Below, in pieces: positions 31,153 through 33,524 of a stretch of 33,524 nt of DNA. A program made the translations under genes and the position numbers. The stretch comes from Chloroflexaceae bacterium (GTDB taxonomy: Bacteria > Chloroflexota > Chloroflexia > Chloroflexales > Chloroflexaceae): NCBI GenBank assembly GCA_012031225.1, contig JAAUTZ010000039.1:1-33524 (forward strand), given 5' to 3'. The notes below the pieces were generated by a model, which did not search any database, was not told the origin of the DNA, and was given only the letters and a program-made list of their open reading frames with translations. Numbering within the stretch: position 1 is the stretch's first letter; every line of letters starts with the position of its first letter.

Positions 31153-33405
31153 ATGAACACGAACGCTGATCTGTTGGCAGGGCTGAACCCAGCCCAGCAA
31201 CAAGCCGCCCGCATTGTTGAAGGCCCGGTGCTGGTTTTAGCTGGGCCCGGCAGCGGCAAAACGCGCCTGCTCACCCACCGCATCGCCTACTTGATTGACC
31301 CGATTGGCGTGCCGCCGTATAACATTCTCGGCGTGACCTTTACCAATCGCGCCGCCCGCGAGATGCGCGAACGGCTTGAGGATCTGGTGGGGGCGGGGCG
31401 CACCGCCACCCTGACACTGGGCACGTTCCATAGCCTGTGTGCCCGCTTTCTGCGCCGCGATATACAGCATCTTGGGCGCGAGCGCGACTTTGCGATCTAT
31501 GATGCCGACGATCAGGAGCAGGTGCTGCGGCGCGTGCTGCGTGAGTTGCAACTCGATGAGAAGAAGTACCCGCCACGGGCAATCAAGGGGCGCATCTCTG
31601 AAGCCAAAAACGAGTTGATCGGCGTGCAAGAGTTTGCACGGATTGTGCGGGATTACTTCGATGAGATTGTGCTGCGCTGCTACGAACGCTATCAGGCGTT
31701 GCTGCGCGAAAGCAACGCGCTCGATTTCGATGATCTGCTTATGGAGACAGTGCGCCTGTTCGAGCAACACCCGGAGGTATTAGCCAAATACCACGAGCGT
31801 TACCACTACCTGCTGGTGGATGAATACCAAGATACCAACCGCGCTCAGTATGTGCTTGTGCGCCAGCTTGCTAGCCGCCACCGCAATCTGTTTGTGGTGG
31901 GCGATGAGGATCAGAGCATCTTTGGCTGGCGCGGCGCAGATATTCGCAACATTTTGCAATTCGAGGATGACTACCCCGATGCCCGCGTGATCCTGCTGGA
32001 GCAGAACTACCGCAGCACGCAGGCGATCCTCGATATAGCCCAAGCGGTGATCCAGCCCGGCGGGCAGCGCAAACGCCATAAGCAGCTCTGGACAGAAAAC
32101 GGCGGCGGTACGCAAGTCACCTTGATTGAGGGCTACGATCAGGATGATGAGGCCCAGCGCGTGGCCGATGAGATTGTGCGCCTGATGGCCAGCGAGGGCT
32201 ACCAGCAGCGCGACTTCGCGGTGATGTATCGCACCAACGCCCAGAGCCGGGCGATTGAAGAAGCCCTGCTCAGTCGGCGGTTGCCCTACTACATTGTGGG
32301 CGGGACACGCTTCTACGAGCGCAAAGAGGTGAAGGATGTATTGGCTTACCTGCGCCTGCTGGCGAACCCTGCCGATAGTGTCAGCCTTGAGCGCATCATC
32401 AATACGCCCAAACGCGGCATTGGCACGGGCACGGTTGCCGAGTTGCAACGTTTTGCGGGGGGGCAGGGTGTGCCGCTGTTCACGGCCTTGCAGCAGCTAC
32501 AGGCTGGCGAGAAAAGCCCCTTCACGGAGCGCACGCGCACGCCGCTGCTGCGCTTCCTTGAGCTGATCGAGAGCCTCGCCGCGCAGAGCCGTGAGCTGCC
32601 GCTCCCTAAGCTGCTCGAAGCCTTGCTCGAACGGCTGGCGTTCCGTGAGTACCTGCTCAGCAGCTATGGCCCCGATGAGGGCGACGAACGCTTGGGCAAC
32701 GTGGTTGAGTTGTTCAATGTAGCCGAGGATTACACTGGCTTGGAGCAGCCCTTGCAATTGCCCGCGTTTCTCGAAGAGGTTGCGCTGGTTGCCGATCTGG
32801 ATAGTCTCAATCAAGAGCAAGCGTCGGTCACTTGCATTACGCTGCACCAAGCGAAGGGGCTAGAGTATCCGGTGGTGTTTATCGTGGGGCTAGAGGATGG
32901 TATTTTGCCGCATAGCCGTTCCCGCGATAATGCGAACCAGATGGACGAAGAACGTCGCCTGCTGTATGTGGGCGTAACCCGCGCCCGCGAACGGCTGTAT
33001 CTGCTGTATGCTTTCCGGCGCAGCACCTACGGGCGCACCACGACTGGCGTGCCCTCGCCGTTCCTGCGCGACATTCCACCGCATCTGCTCCGCAAGCCGG
33101 GCGGGCGGAGCACAAGTAGCGTGGCGGCGGCAATGGCCCAGCCGGGCATATCGCCTGCCCGCCCGCCGCAGGGTAGCCGCAGTAGTCCGATCAGCACCGG
33201 ACGGGCAGCACGGCAAGCGGCGGGCAGTGCCGCGAGTAGCTTGCGCTATCGTCCGGGCCAGCGGGTGCAGCACGCCCGCTACGGCGAGGGCATCGTGCTG
33301 AGTAGCACGCCGATGGATGGCGATGAAGAGGTCGTGGTGAACTTTAAGGGGGAGGGCAAGAAGCATATGATCGCTAGCCTTGCCAAGCTGACGGTGCTGG
33401 ATTAG
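31153..33405 (+). CDS. pcrA: ATP-dependent DNA helicase PcrA/UvrD
   Basis: 750 residues from the ATG at 31153; an in-frame extension to 30994 is rejected because it lies before the promoter and lacks family similarity. A superfamily 1A 3'-5' helicase for repair and replication-fork maintenance. Seen: the Q-motif region LNPAQQQAA, Walker A GPGSGKT (31-37), the DEYQDT motif, VVGDEDQSIFGWRGAD, LEQNYRST, ITLHQAKGLEYP and LLYVGVTRAR. The C-terminal tail (YRPGQRVQHARYGEGIV, then VVVNFKGEGKKHM) is the Tudor-like PcrA extension that contacts RNA polymerase in studied species. The ribosome site is weak (AAAGAAAG). The coding sequence ends at the heptamer repeats. Confidence 0.95.
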   Translation: MNTNADLLAGLNPAQQQAARIVEGPVLVLAGPGSGKTRLLTHRIAYLIDPIGVPPYNILGVTFTNRAAREMRERLEDLVGAGRTATLTLGTFHSLCARFLRRDIQHLGRERDFAIYDADDQEQVLRRVLRELQLDEKKYPPRAIKGRISEAKNELIGVQEFARIVRDYFDEIVLRCYERYQALLRESNALDFDDLLMETVRLFEQHPEVLAKYHERYHYLLVDEYQDTNRAQYVLVRQLASRHRNLFVVGDEDQSIFGWRGADIRNILQFEDDYPDARVILLEQNYRSTQAILDIAQAVIQPGGQRKRHKQLWTENGGGTQVTLIEGYDQDDEAQRVADEIVRLMASEGYQQRDFAVMYRTNAQSRAIEEALLSRRLPYYIVGGTRFYERKEVKDVLAYLRLLANPADSVSLERIINTPKRGIGTGTVAELQRFAGGQGVPLFTALQQLQAGEKSPFTERTRTPLLRFLELIESLAAQSRELPLPKLLEALLERLAFREYLLSSYGPDEGDERLGNVVELFNVAEDYTGLEQPLQLPAFLEEVALVADLDSLNQEQASVTCITLHQAKGLEYPVVFIVGLEDGILPHSRSRDNANQMDEERRLLYVGVTRARERLYLLYAFRRSTYGRTTTGVPSPFLRDIPPHLLRKPGGRSTSSVAAAMAQPGISPARPPQGSRSSPISTGRAARQAAGSAASSLRYRPGQRVQHARYGEGIVLSSTPMDGDEEVVVNFKGEGKKHMIASLAKLTVLD

Positions 33406-33487
33406 GTCTCAGGTGTCAGGTGCGAGGTCTCAGGTGCGAGGTCTCAGGTGCGAGGTCTCAGGTGCGAGGTCTCAGGTGCGAGGTCTC
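33404..33487 (+). repeat. Tandem AGGTNNN heptamer repeats downstream of pcrA
   Basis: Twelve consecutive 7-base units all begin AGGT. The last ten are five exact copies of a 14-base pair of heptamers (AGGTGCG AGGTCTC) from 33418 to 33487. The first unit overlaps the pcrA stop codon. They resemble the short tandem heptamers known from some cyanobacteria and other filamentous bacteria. No spacers are present. Confidence 0.9.
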
Positions 33488-33524
33488 AAGGCGGACAAAC
33501 CACGCAGAACAGGCCAGACAGGCA

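Noticed and set aside
31003-31203. 67-codon N-terminal extension of the alpha/beta hydrolase
   Set aside because: It would cross the operon's own promoter and the start of pcrA; the ATG at 31002 has a good ribosome site.
33404-33487. CRISPR-like array
   Set aside because: The units are contiguous 7/14-base repeats with no unique spacers and no cas genes nearby.

Overview
The window looks like chromosomal DNA of a member of the Chloroflexota, probably class Chloroflexia. This rests on three inferences, not on a marker-gene comparison: GC-rich genes (a 60-base stretch inside the histidine kinase has 37 G/C), family combinations common there (cyclase-AAA-TPR giants, DUF4350 proteins, TPR/Pro-rich membrane proteins), and a secreted protein ending in a VYLPLIVR tail. 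I see 20 protein genes, all complete except the first. I found no tRNA, rRNA, CRISPR array, insertion sequence or prophage.

Left part (1-9800). The window opens inside an AT-rich minus-strand lipoprotein gene whose C-terminal part is a formylglycine-generating-enzyme-like (SUMF1) domain; it runs off the left edge. An aldo/keto reductase (minus) and a soluble GAF-GAF-PAS histidine kinase (plus) diverge from a shared AT-rich region. A GAP-family membrane protein and a 1257-residue secreted protein with PPC, gingipain-like and Ig-like domains follow on the minus strand.

Cyclase region (9800-16725). A giant minus-strand protein carries two class III cyclase domains, an AAA/NACHT-like ATPase and TPR-like repeats, arranged like soluble adenylyl cyclase. 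Divergent from it are a [2Fe-2S] ferredoxin gene and a second cyclase with a START-like domain and a putative zinc ribbon. Together they suggest cAMP signalling, perhaps redox-linked. Two TGTG-N8-CACA dyads elsewhere in the window could be CRP/FNR-type sites.

Secretion and information region (16750-24750). A minus-strand cluster reads dsbA-like, secD, secF, SAM hydroxide adenosyltransferase, with a well-formed promoter (TTGACG-17-TATAAT) ahead of the dsbA-like gene. recJ and a primary-type sigma factor gene lie on the plus strand. Between them is a 462-base region with a strong promoter, a structured leader and the only hairpin plus U-tract I found in the window. It is either an attenuator in front of the sigma gene or an independent small RNA.

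Right part (24890-33524). Two adjacent paralogous membrane proteins share one layout: cytoplasmic helical N-terminus, transmembrane helix, Pro-rich linker, C-terminal beta domain. They are followed by a minus-strand operon (alpha/beta hydrolase, DUF4350 protein, polytopic membrane protein) and pcrA on the plus strand. The window ends in tandem AGGTNNN heptamers.
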